Counted from the first letter of the stretch, positions 39,957-49,760 are shown. The stretch: 64,000 nt of DNA from Symbiodinium natans (GCA_905221605.1 CAJNDS010002746.1:869889-933888), one strand, 5' to 3'. The notes: generated by a model from the letters alone, not told the origin. Program-made: numbers and translations.

Positions 39957-40410
39957 GTAGGTATACGGTATAAACAGGGTAACCCCCTCCCTCCCTTTGC
40001 TTCGTAGGTTTCTGGAACCTAACCTAAACCAGGGAATAAGACGGCATGCTAGGTCCATAGCTAAGGTTTAGAAACTAGACCTGAACCGCGTTAACCCTGA
40101 ACCCGATTTTCCCGTGTCAAGTCTGAGGCTGAAACCCTGCAAAGACCCTACAAACCCTATGAACCCTCTAAACCCCATATACACCTTATAAACCCTACAA
40201 AACACTACAAACCCTATGAACCCTCTAAACCCCATATGGGTATTACCCGAAATAGGGGTAACCCTTTATACCCCAAATAGAATAGAATCCCCTTAAAGGG
40301 ACCCCCAAAGAGGCTACCCCCGTTTTTCAGAAACCCCCATAGACACCTTAAACACCCCTTAAACCTACATGAATCCTCAAACGTGCCGCCTCCAAACCGG
40401 CTTCCTCCAG

Positions 40411-40500
40411 CAGTGGCAGCAGCCGTCGAAACCTCGGGACGCCAATTGTCACTGCACTTATGACCCTTTCACTACGCTTACAATGTCCTTGTGCTACTAA
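40411..40500 (+). CDS. terminal exon
   Basis: GGCTTCCTCCAG acceptor, then QWQQPSKPRDANCHCTYDPF and TTLTMSLCY to TAA at 40498-40500. A 73-codon minus ORF overlaps. The upstream partner is not identified; decayed family G element sequence lies just before it. Confidence 0.45.
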   Translation, partial: QWQQPSKPRDANCHCTYDPFTTLTMSLCY

Positions 40501-40757
40501 GTACCCTGAAACTCCAAGTATGGGTACCCCAAGTACCCCAACTCCTACACCCTGAACCCTGAGTCCCAACCCCGAACTCCAAAGCCCTGAAAGCCAAAGG
40601 ACCCCCTAAGCCACTACAACCTGCCTCAATCACACTAAACCCTAAACCCTAAACCCTGAACCCTAAACCCTAAACCCTAAACCCTAAACCTCCATAAACC
40701 CTTTACCTAAGCCCTCAACCCTGAAGCCCGAAAGTCTGGGTCTGAGAAGCTCCAGCG

Positions 40758-40801
40758 ATGAGGAGTCAAAGCCGTGGAGAAGCAGCAGCGGCCTTTCTTA
40801 G
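40758..40801 (+). CDS. possible first exon
   Basis: ATG AGG... encodes MRSQSRGEAAAAFL and ends at CTTAG|GTCTAGGG. It could also be an internal exon from a GAGAAG acceptor six codons upstream. Confidence 0.3.
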
Positions 40802-40918
40802 GTCTAGGGTTCAGGTTTAGGGTTTAGGGTTTGGGGTTTGGGGTTTAGGGTTTAGGGTTTAGGGTTCAGGGTTTAGGGTTTAGGGTTTAGGGTTTAGGGT
40901 TCAGGGCTGAGGGTAAAC

Positions 40919-41031
40919 TAGCCCCAAGAGGAACCTCGGAATAAAAGGGTGCCCTTCTTGGGTTAAGGGGGCTGATAAGGGAACCTAAACCCTAAACAAA
41001 GGGAGTAATTAAGGCCTACTCAGGGTGCTAG
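40919..41031. mobile_element. inverted-repeat element, family B copy
   Basis: AATAAAAGGGTGCCC, then GATAAGGGAACCTAAA, GGGAGTAATTAAGG and CCTACTCAGGGTGCTAG at the right end. Same order as the copies at 56918 and 62857. Confidence 0.55.
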
Positions 41032-41141
41032 TATATAAAGGGTTTGTAGGGTTTGTAGGAGTTGCAGGGTTTGCAGGGTTCCTAAGGCTTGTAGTAGGGT
41101 TTCTACCCTAAACCCATGGATTTCGGGTTTTTTGGGTTGAG

Positions 41142-41237
41142 GGTGCGACCTCTGAGACGCTGTACATTCAAAGCCGCCCGTACAAGACATGCTCCTTCTA
41201 CAGGGCGCGACTTCTAGCCAGAAGCCACCCGCTTTAG
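41142..41237 (+). CDS. terminal exon-like ORF
   Basis: Open plus frame GATSETLYIQSRPYKTCSFY, then RARLLARSHPL to TAG at 41235-41237. A CCTTCTACAG acceptor inside offers a shorter version. A 95-codon minus ORF (41020-41307) overlaps; its C-terminus is repeat-derived. Confidence 0.35.
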   Translation, partial: GATSETLYIQSRPYKTCSFYRARLLARSHPL

Positions 41238-41507
41238 AACCTAAAGGGTTTTGGGTGCAAGATGCTTTAACACATAGACCCCAAGACTTCACGAGCTCTA
41301 AGTTCAACCAGGGCCTACGGTGTAATTAAGGTTGAGCCTGAGAAAGCCGTAAACTTTAAGCCCCAAGCCCCAGAATTTCGGGATTTCGGGCGTTAGAGTT
41401 TAAGGTTTAAGGTTTATGGTTTAGGGTTTAGGGCATTAGAGTTTAAGGTTTAGGGTTTAGGGTTTAGGGTGTGGGCAACTCCTCCTGACATCCCCCCGCC
41501 TTTGAAG

Positions 41508-41997
41508 CACGAAGAGCCCTGGCGACCCGCAAAGCTAGAAATTGGGGTATTTGAGGATTTCCCTACACCCTAAACCCTATAAACCCCAAACCCCAAACCC
41601 TAAACATTGGAGGTTTTGAGGGCTTCGTTCTCAAGATCCCGAGACCCCTTGAGCCCTTCATTGCGCAGGACATACTCCCCATGTCAAAGTCTGGAAAGAT
41701 CCTAGGGTTCAGGGTGTAGGTATAGGGGTGTCGGGTTTAGGGGTTTAGGGTGTAGGGGTTTAGGGTTCAGGGTGTAGGTATAGGGGTTAGGGGTTTAGGG
41801 GTTTAGGGTTTAGGGGTTTAGGGTTTAGGGGTTAGGGGTTTAGGGGTTTAGGGTTTTAGGGGTTTAGGGGTTTAGGGGTTTAGGGGTTCAGGAGTTTAGG
41901 GGTTTAGAGTGTTAAGGTTTAGGGCTCCACCCTTGCTGGCAGGTCTCACTCGCCCCTGCGCAGCCGCCTTCCTGCCCAAGCATCGCTGACTGCCTAA
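41508..41997 (+). CDS. last exons of a gene with an adenylate-forming-enzyme-like C-terminal motif
   Basis: Exons 41508-41546 (CTTTGAAG; HEEPWRPAKLEIG), 41669-41706 (ATTGCGCAG; DILPMSKSGKIL) and 41943-41997 (GCTGGCAG; ends RLPAQASLTA and TAA) chain in phase. Donors are GGG|GTATTT and GG|GTTCAG. The LPMSKSGKIL stretch near the C-terminus resembles the A10 region (LPxTxSGKIxR) of ANL-superfamily acyl-CoA synthetases and ligases, whose lysine is catalytic. In that family the motif also lies close to the end, preceded by PA-K. The resemblance covers only about ten residues, so this is a hint and not an assignment. Confidence 0.35.
41700..41930 (+). repeat. TTTAGGGG/TTTAGGG/GTGTAGG array
   Basis: 230 bp mixed array dominated by the eight-base TTTAGGGG form, filling the last intron of the 41508-41997 model. 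Confidence 0.9.
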
Positions 41998-42228
41998 ACT
42001 CGCAACCCCAAAGCCCTGAACTGTTTAGGGTTTAGGGTTTAGGGTTAGGGTTTAGGGTTTTAGAGTCTAGGGTTAGGGTTTAGGTTTAGGGGTTTAGGGT
42101 TAAACCCTAAACCCCAAGCCCTAGACCATAAACGCCCTCGACCCTCGACCCTAAACCACCCAGGCTGGCAAAGCCAGGGCCAACCCCTAATCCTCAAAAC
42201 CCTCAAGCCCTCAAACACGAAGGCCTAC

Positions 42229-42341
42229 TAGGCTGCCCACTAACCTAGGCTTAAAAAGGGTGCCCGTTTTTGCTTAAAGGGGTTTATAAGGGAACCTAAA
42301 CTCCCCCAAAAAGGGAGTAAGGGTACTACTGGGCATCCTAG
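42229..42341. mobile_element. inverted-repeat element, family B copy
   Basis: TAGGCTGCCCACTAACC at the left, GTACTACTGGGCATCCTAG at the right. The interior AAGGGTGCCCGTTTTTGCTT...TTTATAAGGGAACCTAAA matches other copies. Confidence 0.6.
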
Positions 42342-42578
42342 CTATGAACCAAAGTCGAACTCAACCCTCTTCCGAAACCCCAAACCCAATACCCTAAACA
42401 GTAAACCGTAAACCCTATAAGCCCTAAACCGCAAGCGCCCTGAACCCTAAAAGCCCTCAAAACTAAACGCCCTAAACCCTAAACCCTAAACCCTAAATGC
42501 TAAACCCGAAACCCTAAACCCTAAACAAACCCTAAACCCTAAGCCCTGAACCCTAACCCCCTCTCCCTCCCCGGACAG

Positions 42579-42754
42579 CCGGCGACGACTCGGAGCCTTT
42601 GGGCGTCCTCGCTGGGGCCGATGTAGGCCGCACCGATCGGGCCCTCCGACACCCAGCCCGGGACCTCCCAAGGGGACATGCCGACTTTGCAAACTACTGT
42701 AGAGGCGTTGAAATAGCCCTAAACCCTAAACGCTATCAACCCTATAAACCCTAA
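42579..42754 (+). CDS. terminal exon, 57 codons
   Basis: Strong acceptor CCCTCCCCGGACAG, then GDDSEPLGVLAGADVGRTDR, ALRHPARDLPRGHADFANYC and RGVEIALNP, running to a TAA inside the following CCCTATAAA array. The last ~8 residues are repeat-encoded, so a hidden donor is possible. The minus ORF 42486-42692 is largely repeat-derived and is rejected. No family is recognised. Confidence 0.45.
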
Positions 42755-42885
42755 ACCCTGAAAACCCTATAAACCCCATCAACCCTATAAACCCTATCAA
42801 CCCTATAAACCCTAAACCCTATAAACCCTATAAACCCTATAAACCCTAAACCCTAAACTCTAAACCCTAAACCCTAAACCCTCGA
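42720..42885 (-). repeat. CCCTATAAA variant array
   Basis: Units CCCTATAAA and CCCTATCAA alternate before reverting to CCCTAAA, again local homogenisation of a variant. Confidence 0.9.
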
Positions 42886-42887
42886 AG

Positions 42888-43205
42888 CTGCGGCTTGGCC
42901 CGGCTCTGAAACTGGGGAAGGCTGAGGGGTTTAGGGCCTAGTATCCCTACACCCGAAACCCTAAACCCTACACCCATTTTGAGTGTTGGTGACTTTAATG
43001 ACGGAACACAGAAACCCAAAAGGACGAAAGGGTTCCATTCAGCTGCGCAGGTTTAGGGCTAACCCTAAACCCTAAACCCTAAACCCTAAACCCTAAACCC
43101 TAAACCCTATAAAGCTGGACTCCGGGGTTCTTTGCTTTGTGGATTCAGGGCGTGACTGGCATCGTGCAAGGCCTTGCATCTAAATACAGGGAGGGTCCCC
43201 CGTGA
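42888..43205 (+). CDS. unknown protein, last three exons
   Basis: Exons 42888-42928 (CTCGAAG), 42984-43050 (TTTTGAG) and 43149-43205 (TGTGGATTCAG) chain in phase to TGA. Donors are GG|GTTTAG and CAG|GTTTAG. They read LRLGPALKLGKAE, VGDFNDGTQKPKRTKGFHSA and GVTGIVQGLASKYREGPP. The last intron is only 98 nt. It starts GTTTAGGGCTAACCCTAAAC and contains five CCCTAAA units, a compact example of a telomere-repeat intron. Basic product; function unknown. Confidence 0.5.
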
Positions 43206-43399
43206 CTGTTAAGGGTTTAGGGTTAAGGGTTTAGGGTTTAGGGTTTAGGGTTTAGGGTTTAGGGTTTAGGGTAACACTAAACAGTGTAGTAGCCAAAGTG
43301 TGCAGGGTTTGAAGGGGATTCGGGACTGCTGAGTTCTTGGCAGTAATTATGTGGTGCAGCTCCACTATTGGTAGACTCGTAGGAGGGGCATAGAGCGCG

Positions 43400-43511
43400 T
43401 GCGTGCGTGCGTGCGTGGGTGGGTGGGTGGGTGGGTGGGTGGGTGCGTGGGTGCGTGGGTGCGTGGGTGCGTGGGTGCGTGGGTGTGGGTGTGGGTGTGT
43501 GTGTGTGTGTG
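43400..43511. repeat. GTGC/GTGG/GTGT microsatellite
   Basis: (GTGC)n, (GTGG)n, (GTGCGTGG)n, then (GT)n in succession. It creates a spurious Thr/His/Pro-rich minus ORF (43252-43530). Confidence 0.95.
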
Positions 43512-43666
43512 CGAAGTTGATAAGGAACACGAGAAACTTAATTAGGAATCAAAAGGGGTGCCTTTGGTTGCTCTAAACCTTATAAACCCTAAACCCTAAA
43601 CCCTAAACCCTAAACCCTAAACCCTAAACCCTAAACCCTAAACCCTAAACCCTCTCAAGCCTCAAG

Positions 43667-44216
43667 CTCCACGCGGCGGTACCGCGACGCGGCTGCCAGC
43701 GCTTTGTCTTCCTGGATCTCGGCCAGGGAATCCTGGGCTGTGCTGTCTTGGTAATTGGGTGTCTAAGGTTTAGGGTTTATGATGTGTATTCAGGCTTTCT
43801 AGGGTTTGTAGGTTAAGGTTTAGGATTTAGGGCCAGGAAAGAACTGTCTTCGTACTTAGGGTCGTAGGGTTTAGAGGCATTTGCAGGTGTCTAGAGGTTT
43901 ATAGGGGTTATATAACGGTTTACATAAGGGTTTATAGGGGTTTGTGGGGTTTCTAGGGTTCGTACTCAGGGTTTTCTAAGCTTTCGAGGGTGTGTAGGGT
44001 TTAGGGTTAGGGTTTAGGGTTTAGGGTTAGGGTTTAGGGTTTAGGGTTTAGGGTTTAGGGTTTAGGGTTTAGGGTTTAGGGTTTAGGGTTTAGGGTTTAG
44101 GGTTTAGGGCTTGGGGTTTAGGATTTAGGGTTTAGGGCTTCGGGACGAAGGTTGAAGTGTCGGCGTTTATTCCAAAGCCGTCGCAATGTGAAGTGGAAAA
44201 GGTTGGTTGGACATAG
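43667..44216 (+). CDS. unknown protein, last two exons
   Basis: Exon 43667-43750 (CTCAAG; donor CTTG|GTAATTG) reads LHAAVPRRGCQRFVFLDLGQ, then GILGCAVL. It joins in phase 0 to 44151-44216 (ACGAAG; VEVSAFIPKPSQCEVEKVGW, T, TAG). The minus strand of the first exon is strikingly open (AQDSLAEIQEDKALAAASRY) but lacks a GT donor, so strand is uncertain. Confidence 0.4.
43995..44125 (+). repeat. TTTAGGG array
   Basis: About 18 units with two TTAGGG-spaced breaks, in the intron of the 43667-44216 model. Confidence 0.95.
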
Positions 44217-44474
44217 CAGGGTTTCGAGTTTTGGGTGCGGCAGGGTACTTTTAGGGCTGAGTACGCCTTTTGCGCGGCAATTCCTGTGGCGGGAGTGGTG
44301 GCCTTTTTTCACCCGAAACCCTCAGCTCTAAACCCTGCACCCTGGTTAATTACTGGGGAACCTAGTTGCAAAATCCCCCAATCCCAAAACCTGAACCCCA
44401 AACCCTAAACCCTAAACCCTCAGCCCGAAACCCTCAACCCTGAACCCTAAACCCTATAAATCCAAATCTCCTAG

Positions 44475-44575
44475 GCAGTCTCACTCTGCCGAGCCACTGG
44501 TAGCTCCACTGCAGCACCTTGCATCGACGCAACCTCTACCACTATCCCAGACTTGAGCCCTACAAACCCTAAACC
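44475..44575 (+). CDS. exon-like ORF
   Basis: CTCCTAG acceptor, then AVSLCRATGSSTAAPCIDAT and STTIPDLSPTNP, running into CCCTAAA repeats. A second plus frame also stays open to a TGA. Confidence 0.3.
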
Positions 44576-44662
44576 CTAAACCCGAAACCCGAAACCCTAA
44601 ACCCTAAACCCTACACCCCCAGACCCTAAACCCAACAAAACCCTCTACCTTCCACTGCCCAG

Positions 44663-44790
44663 TCAGACTGCCCCTCGACCTGCACAAGACCTCCAAACCA
44701 AGCCCTAAACCCAAAAAGAAACCCCAAGGAAAACATACTAAAACAGGTTTTAGGAGGGGGTACCATACATACATATATATATATATATAA
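44663..44790 (+). CDS. exon-like ORF running into an AT microsatellite
   Basis: CCACTGCCCAG acceptor, then RLPLDLHKTSKPSPKPKKKP and a Lys/Gly-rich stretch, ending at TAA inside (TA)n. The highly basic part may be real; the tail is microsatellite. Confidence 0.25.
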
Positions 44791-45009
44791 TAGAGAGAGA
44801 GAGATAGACAAAATAAGAAAGGCTTGGGTTGAGGCCTTCTTGACAACAAGCCCTGAAACCTGAAGCCCCAAAAGGCTTGCCCTACACCCCAAACCCTAAA
44901 CCCCAAACCACCCTAAACCCCAAACCACCCTAAAACCCCAAACCCTAAACCCCAAACCCTAAACCCAAAACCCCAAACCCTATTATAAACCCTAAACCGT
45001 TTTCCAGGC

Positions 45010-45730
45010 ATGGCGCCCACAGCCACATCCAGCTCCGCCACGGCCGGCGCCGTGCGCCGCGTCGTCTTTGGGGCGTCCGTAGCCCTGGGATTTAGGGTTT
45101 AGGGGTTTAGGGGTTTAGGGGTTTAGGGGTTTAGGGGTTTAGGGTTTAGGGGTTTAGGGGTTTACGGGTTTCGGGGTTTAGGGTTTGGGGTTTAGGGTGT
45201 AGGGGTTTAGGGTTTAGGGCCTTGGGTTTTAGAGTTGAGGGTTGAGGGTTTAGGGCCATGGGGTTTAGAGTTGAGGGTTGAGGGTTTAGGGGTTTAGGGT
45301 TCAGGGTTGAGTGTTTAGGGTTTAGGGGTTTAGGGTTTAGGGTTGAGGGTTGAAGGTTGAGCGGTGTTAGGGTTTAGGGGTTTAGGGGTTTAGGGTTGAG
45401 GGATTTGGGTTTTGGGTTGAGTCAAGCGTTCAGGGTTGAGTGTTTAAGGTTGAGTCAAGGGTTTAGGGCTGAGGGTTTAGGGCTTAGATTCCGAAAAAAC
45501 ACTTAACCCTGACCGCATCAACCCAAACACGTTCTCTTCATGCTGCTCCAGCTGACAAGAAACTCAACTACACAACAAGGTCCTTAAGCTCTAACACTAT
45601 TGTTGGGAGGTTCGGGGTAGGTATGCCCAAACCCCCGGTTCTAAGCCTCGCAAACACGGCTGATGCTTGTGATGGTCGCCGGCTGATGCTCAGGATGGCT
45701 GCCTTTTCACCTTTAGGGTTTAGGGTTTAG
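45010..45730 (+). CDS. possible two-exon gene start with a GA donor
   Basis: After TTTTCCAG an ATG opens MAPTATSSSATAGAVRRVVF and GASVAL, a Ser/Ala/Arg-rich N-terminus like an organelle-targeting peptide. In phase 1 it would join 45552 onward (GCTGCTCCAG; DKKLNYTTRSLSSNTIVGRF, GVGMPKPPVLSLANTADACD) if the donor is the non-canonical CTGG|GATTTAGG. A GT donor a few bases on gives a different phase. The frame then runs into the CTGATG minisatellite and stops at 45728-45730. The targeting role is inference only. Confidence 0.35.
45090..45490 (+). repeat. mixed TTTAGGGG/TTGAGGG array
   Basis: 400 bp of TTTAGGGG, TTTAGGG and TTGAGGG units, largely in blocks of one type. Confidence 0.9.
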
Positions 45731-46465
45731 GGTTTCGGGTTTAGGGTTCGGGTTTATAGGGTTTAGGCCCAGCTGATGCTCACAGAGGTCCGGCTGATGC
45801 TGGCCTGTCACCGGCTGATGCTCATGATGCACGGCCTTTGGCCGTTCTCGGCGAAAAGCGGCGGAGCTGATGCTCATGATGCCGGCCCTGCGGCCGGACT
45901 CAGTTGAACCAATCGCCGGCGGATGCTCATGATGCTCGCCCTGCCGCGCGCTGATGATCCTCACCCTTGGCCGAGTTCCCGGCTGATGTTTGTGATGCTT
46001 GGCTTTTGGCTGGTCTCACCTGAAGGAGGCCCAGCTGATGCTCATGAACAAAGTCGCCGGATTCGGATCCCCATGATGCGGGCGCTGATGCGGCTGACCT
46101 TTGGCCGAACGAGTTCCCGGCTGATGCTGGTGATGCTTGGCCTTGGGCCGGTATGGGCCGGTCTCGCCTGAATGAGTCCCCGGCTGATGCTCATGTTGCT
46201 CCGCCCCGCCTGCCTGAAAGAAGCCCGGCTGATGTTCGTGATGCTGCTCCTGGGGCTGACCCTGAACTTGGTAGCCCAGTAGTCATATCAAAATAAGGGC
46301 ACCCTTTTTTGGCTGGTTACTTTGTAAGGGAACGTTGAACCAAAAAAAAGGGAAAAGGGTACCACTGGGCTACCAAGTGAGAGATTCACAGGCCGATGCT
46401 CACGATGCTTGGCATTCGGCCATTCTCGCCTGAAAGAGGGTCCAGCTGTTCTCATGATGTAGGCC
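45655..46465 (+). repeat. CTGATG minisatellite
   Basis: About fifteen diverged units of ~45-60 bp built on GGCTGATGCTCATGATGCT followed by GGCCTTTGGCCGGTCTCGCC and TGAAAGAGGCC. Interrupted by a short TTTAGGG array (45714-45765) and a family B element (46271-46377). ORFs here repeat the motif and are probably not genes. Confidence 0.8.
46271..46377. mobile_element. family B element with GT...AG ends
   Basis: CTTGGTAGCCCAGT at the left and ACTGGGCTACCAAG at the right are perfect 14 bp inverted repeats. Taken from the internal GT to the terminal AG (46271-46377) it has intron-like borders. It lies inside the minisatellite, so it is a clean insertion. Confidence 0.75.
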
Positions 46466-46654
46466 CTAAGAAACTCTCAACCATCAGCCCGAAACAACCC
46501 TCAACCCTCAACCCTAAACAATCCTCCACCCTGAACCCTAAACAACCCTCAACCATGCACCCTCAACCCTTAACCATCCACCCTAAAACCCTAAACCCTA
46601 AACCCTCAACCCTAAACCCTCAACCCTCAACCCTAAACACTAAACCCTAGTCAG

Positions 46655-46758
46655 CTCCGGAGAGGTGGCCTGGTGGGTCCCGACCACGCTTCCCGGGCGC
46701 CGCGAAGCACCGCGACGAGGGCAAACCCAGCAAGGGCCCAAGAGCCTGGGGGTTCCAG
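46655..46758 (+). CDS. exon with consensus splice sites
   Basis: CCCTAGTCAG acceptor and GTTCCAG|GTATGG donor bound 104 bp of GC-rich sequence. All three plus frames are open (e.g. SGEVAWWVPTTLPGRREAPR), so the reading frame is undetermined. CCCTAAA on the left and TTTAGGG on the right show the canonical flanking. Confidence 0.45.
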
Positions 46759-47285
46759 GTATGGGTTTAGGGTTTAGGCCTAGGGTTTAGGGTTTAGGGT
46801 TTAGGGTTTAGGGCTTAGGGTTTAGGGTGTAGGGTGAAGGGTGTAGGGTGTAAGCTTGAGGGTGGAGGACCGCGGGTTCTCTGGAGGGATAAAAGCAGAT
46901 TAGGTACCCTATATACCCCTACACATGCCCTCAAAGGTCTGAAATATGGGTATCTATAGCTCCCTACTTAGAACCAATAAGTTGAAAGAGCCCGAAACCT
47001 CCATGCCTAAGAAGTTTAGGGTTTAGGGTTTGGGGTTTAGGTTTGTGGGGATTTAGGTAGGGCTCAGGGTTTGGGGTCTGGGAGTAGGCAGTCGACAAAG
47101 ATAAGGCAGAATTCCCGGCGTTAAGTCTGAGCAACTCCCTGCAGGCTCATAGTAGGGAATCAGGGAATGTGGTACCCTACATATTCCTTTTAAGGGGTAT
47201 AGACGGTATAGATAAGGTGGATAGAAGGTAACGAATTCCCTAATTCCCTTCTAAGAAGCAGTAGGATTCTGGGGGAGGCTTCGCA

Positions 47286-47462
47286 ATGTTGAACAAGAGG
47301 GGGCCTGAGCGGCGTTTCGTTGACGCCATGGCTGCGCAGAGCCAGCGTGCAAGTGCGCTAAGTATTAACAGTTTCGTGTTGGCAATGCAGTTCAGTATCG
47401 AAAATACTAACTGTGTATTTGGCAGTAAAGATATATATATATACATATATATATATATGTAG
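47286..47462 (+). CDS. unrecognised 58-residue ORF or first exon
   Basis: ATG at 47286 after an in-frame stop, reading MLNKRGPERRFVDAMAAQSQ, RASALSINSFVLAMQFSIEN and TNCVFGSK. The last ~12 codons come from a (TA)n microsatellite, but a GGCA|GTAAAG donor at ~47423 precedes it, so the true exon probably ends there. The opposite-strand ORF (47240-47446) is a likely shadow. Confidence 0.45.
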   Translation: MLNKRGPERRFVDAMAAQSQRASALSINSFVLAMQFSIENTNCVFGSKDIYIYIYIYM

Positions 47463-47768
47463 ATATGTGCATATTCTAGATGATAAAATCTTGATACTTA
47501 CATAGTAGATAAAGTTTGATTTGAGAATCTAATGACGAGACTTGGCAGATGGCGCATGTTCCCGGACCAAACATGCCATTGACCTTATAACCCTTGCACC
47601 TTTAAACCCTCAACTCTAAACCCTAAACCCTAAACCCTAAACCCTAAACTCTAAACTCTAAACTCTAAACCCTAAACCCTAAAGCCTACATGTTTAGGGA
47701 TTAGGGTGTGGGGCGTAGGGGTATGAAGCTTGCAAGGCCCTCCGCATGGAAACCTCCTAACTGCTGCC

Positions 47769-47852
47769 ATGGCCATGACACTGGAGCCTGAGGGGCCTTT
47801 CAGGCACCAAGCTGCACAAGGCTGGAGCGTGCAAGAACACCTCCCTATTTAG
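47769..47852 (+). CDS. 27-residue ORF or terminal exon
   Basis: ATG followed by MAMTLEPEGPFRHQAAQGWS, then VQEHLPI and TAG. The frame is also open upstream, so a GCAAG acceptor near 47738 is an alternative start. Confidence 0.35.
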   Translation: MAMTLEPEGPFRHQAAQGWSVQEHLPI

Positions 47853-47944
47853 GGTTTAGGGCTTGGGGGTTAAAGTTTAAGGTTTAGGGCTTCGGGGTTA
47901 GAGATTAGGGCTTCGGGGTTAGGGTTTAGGGTTTCGGGGTCTAG

Positions 47945-48058
47945 GGGAAAGCCCCGAAGCAAGCAAACAAGAAGAAGGTGAACGCCCGTGAGCATGAGCA
48001 CACAAAGCTTGACTCAAGGAAAACATCAGCCTTGCAACGCCATGGCCTCCAGACATAA
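47945..48058 (+). CDS. terminal exon, lysine-rich
   Basis: GGTCTAG acceptor, then GKAPKQANKKKVNAREHEHT, KLDSRKTSALQRHGLQT and TAA. Strongly basic, as in nucleic-acid-binding tails. An overlapping plus ORF in another frame (47988-48182) is the weaker alternative. Upstream exons not found. Confidence 0.45.
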   Translation, partial: GKAPKQANKKKVNAREHEHTKLDSRKTSALQRHGLQT

Positions 48059-48094
48059 CCCTAAACGCCAAACACCCAATGATGCAGCGTACAG

Positions 48095-48588
48095 TCACCT
48101 TTGCTGTATGGAAGGCTTCAAAAAGGACTCCAGAAGGACTACATACGTAAGGGGATCGAACCTACCCGGGTCTATTGTTTAGGGCGAAGAGCTTCGGATT
48201 TCTCTGAGGGCACCTTTAAGGAAGGGTTCAGGGTTTAGGGTTCAGGGTTCAGGGCTTTAGGGGTTAGGGTTTCGGGGTTTCGAACTTGAAGGTTTCGGGC
48301 TCTGAGGGCGGGTTTCAGGGCCGACCAAGCAGCCTAACACAAATTGCCTGCCCTGCTGCCAGCGCCGATTGCATCTGCTCGCCTGCTTGGCAGCCCAACA
48401 ACCACGCAATGATGAGGGGTGCCCTGTTTTGGGACAGCGCGGATACGATTTTACGAAGTCTGAAGGAACCCATCAGCCCAAAAAGGGCAACAGGGTACTA
48501 CTGGGGGTACCAAGCCATGACTCAGTCCCTCCCCGAGCCTAAACGCTCCATATCCCCTAAACCCTACACCCTAAACCAAATGCCCTAA
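48095..48588 (+). CDS. unknown protein, last two exons
   Basis: Exon 48095-48146 (GCGTACAG; donor CATAC|GTAAGG) reads TFAVWKASKRTPEGLH. In phase it joins 48330-48588 (CCAAG; SLTQIACPAASADCICSPAW, QPNNHAMMRGALFWDSADTI, LRSLKEPISP) to TAA. The last third overlaps a fragment of a family B element (GGGTACTACTGGGGGTACCAAG, to 48520), so part of the coding tail is element-derived. Another frame from the same area (QPRNDEGCPVLGQRGYDFTK) is also open. Confidence 0.4.
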
Positions 48589-48609
48589 ATGCCCATCTAC
48601 ACCCAAACC

Positions 48610-48735
48610 CTATACCCTAAACCCGAAATGCCCTAAACCCTAAACCCTAAACCCTAAACCCTAAACCCTAAACCCTAAACCCTAAACCCTAAACCCTAAA
48701 CCCTAAACCCTAAACCCTAAACCCTGAACCCTAGA
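48610..48735 (-). repeat. CCCTAAA array
   Basis: About 16 units with little decay. Confidence 0.95.
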
Positions 48736-49303
48736 TGCCCTACACCCTAGCAGACCCTGAGGCTCCAAAGCATTGCATTGCAAGGGGGACGGGGGGGGGT
48801 TCATGGGGGGAAAGTGCTCATACCCCCAGCTCCTGAAGCCCAAACCCTGCACCCTCTAACCCTAAACCCCTAAACCCTAAATCCTAAACCCCTAAACCCT
48901 AAACCCTAAACCCTAAACCCTAAACCCTAAATCCTAAACCCTAAACCCTACACCCTGAACTTCGACCCCAAACCCAGAAACTTGAAGCACAAGCCCGAAC
49001 CCACTCCCCCAAACCCTGAACCCGGAAGCCCAGACAGGCTCAAGTCAAAATGACTCCGCGGCACCTCGGTTTAGGGTTTAGGGTTTAGGGTTTAGGGTTT
49101 AGGGTTTAGGGTTTAGGGGGGCTCACAAGGCCTTAACTCCCAAAACCCGGTGCAAATCGGACCCTGGGCTAAAGCATCGGACCACCAAATCCGCGGATCT
49201 AGGGCTCAGGGAAGTGGTTTCGGGTTTGAGGTTTGGGGTTTAGGGTTTAGGGTTTAGGGTTTGGGGTTTAAGGTTTGGGGTTTAGGGTTTAGGGTTGATA
49301 TAT

Positions 49304-49410
49304 TGGGGATGTTCCCCCTTGCCCTTAGACTAACCGCCATTTAATGGGGATTATAGTCTCCCCCTATTCTGGTCCCTTTTAAGGACTGTTTGTATAAGGG
49401 GGAACATCCT
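49304..49410. mobile_element. family A element
   Basis: TGGGGATGTTCCCCCTT and AAGGGGGAACATCCT at the ends; the inner arms (AACCGCCATTTAATGGGGAT) are diverged and extended relative to 11360-11464. Confidence 0.7.
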
Positions 49411-49593
49411 GATTGATGTAGGGTTTCGGGCTTAGGGTCCGGAATACTTCGCTTCGAAGGTAACGGCGAAGGATTGTAACTCTGCAATAAAAGGCGTGAG
49501 GTTGCGTTATAGGATTTATAGGTTTTTCATGGGGTTTAGGGTTTAGAGGTTTATAGGGTTTGTGGGGTTTAGGGCTGGAAGTTGGTTGCAAAG

Positions 49594-49673
49594 ATCCCCC
49601 ACCCGAAGCACTTAAGAATCCTGGCACCCAGGGGTGTTCTGCTTGACTTGCCCGCGGCCAATGATCATCGAAG
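49594..49673 (+). CDS. exon with consensus splice sites
   Basis: GGTTGCAAAG acceptor, CGAAG|GTAGGG donor. Phase 0 reading IPHPKHLRILAPRGVLLDLP, then AANDHR. It is flanked on the right by a partial family A element (49714-49760). No partner exon was assigned. Confidence 0.4.
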
Positions 49674-49713
49674 GTAGGGAGGGTCGCCCTTACATACTAT
49701 ATTTCCTACAGCT

Positions 49714-49760
49714 TGGGATGTTCCCCGAAAAAAAGCAGCCCTTAACAGGGACAGTAGAAG
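49714..49760. mobile_element. family A half-element
   Basis: TGGGATGTTCCCCG then AGCCCTTAACAGGGA. The right half is absent. Confidence 0.5.

Noticed and set aside
43252-43530. Thr/His/Pro-rich minus ORF
   Set aside because: Encoded by the GTGC/GTGG/GT microsatellite.
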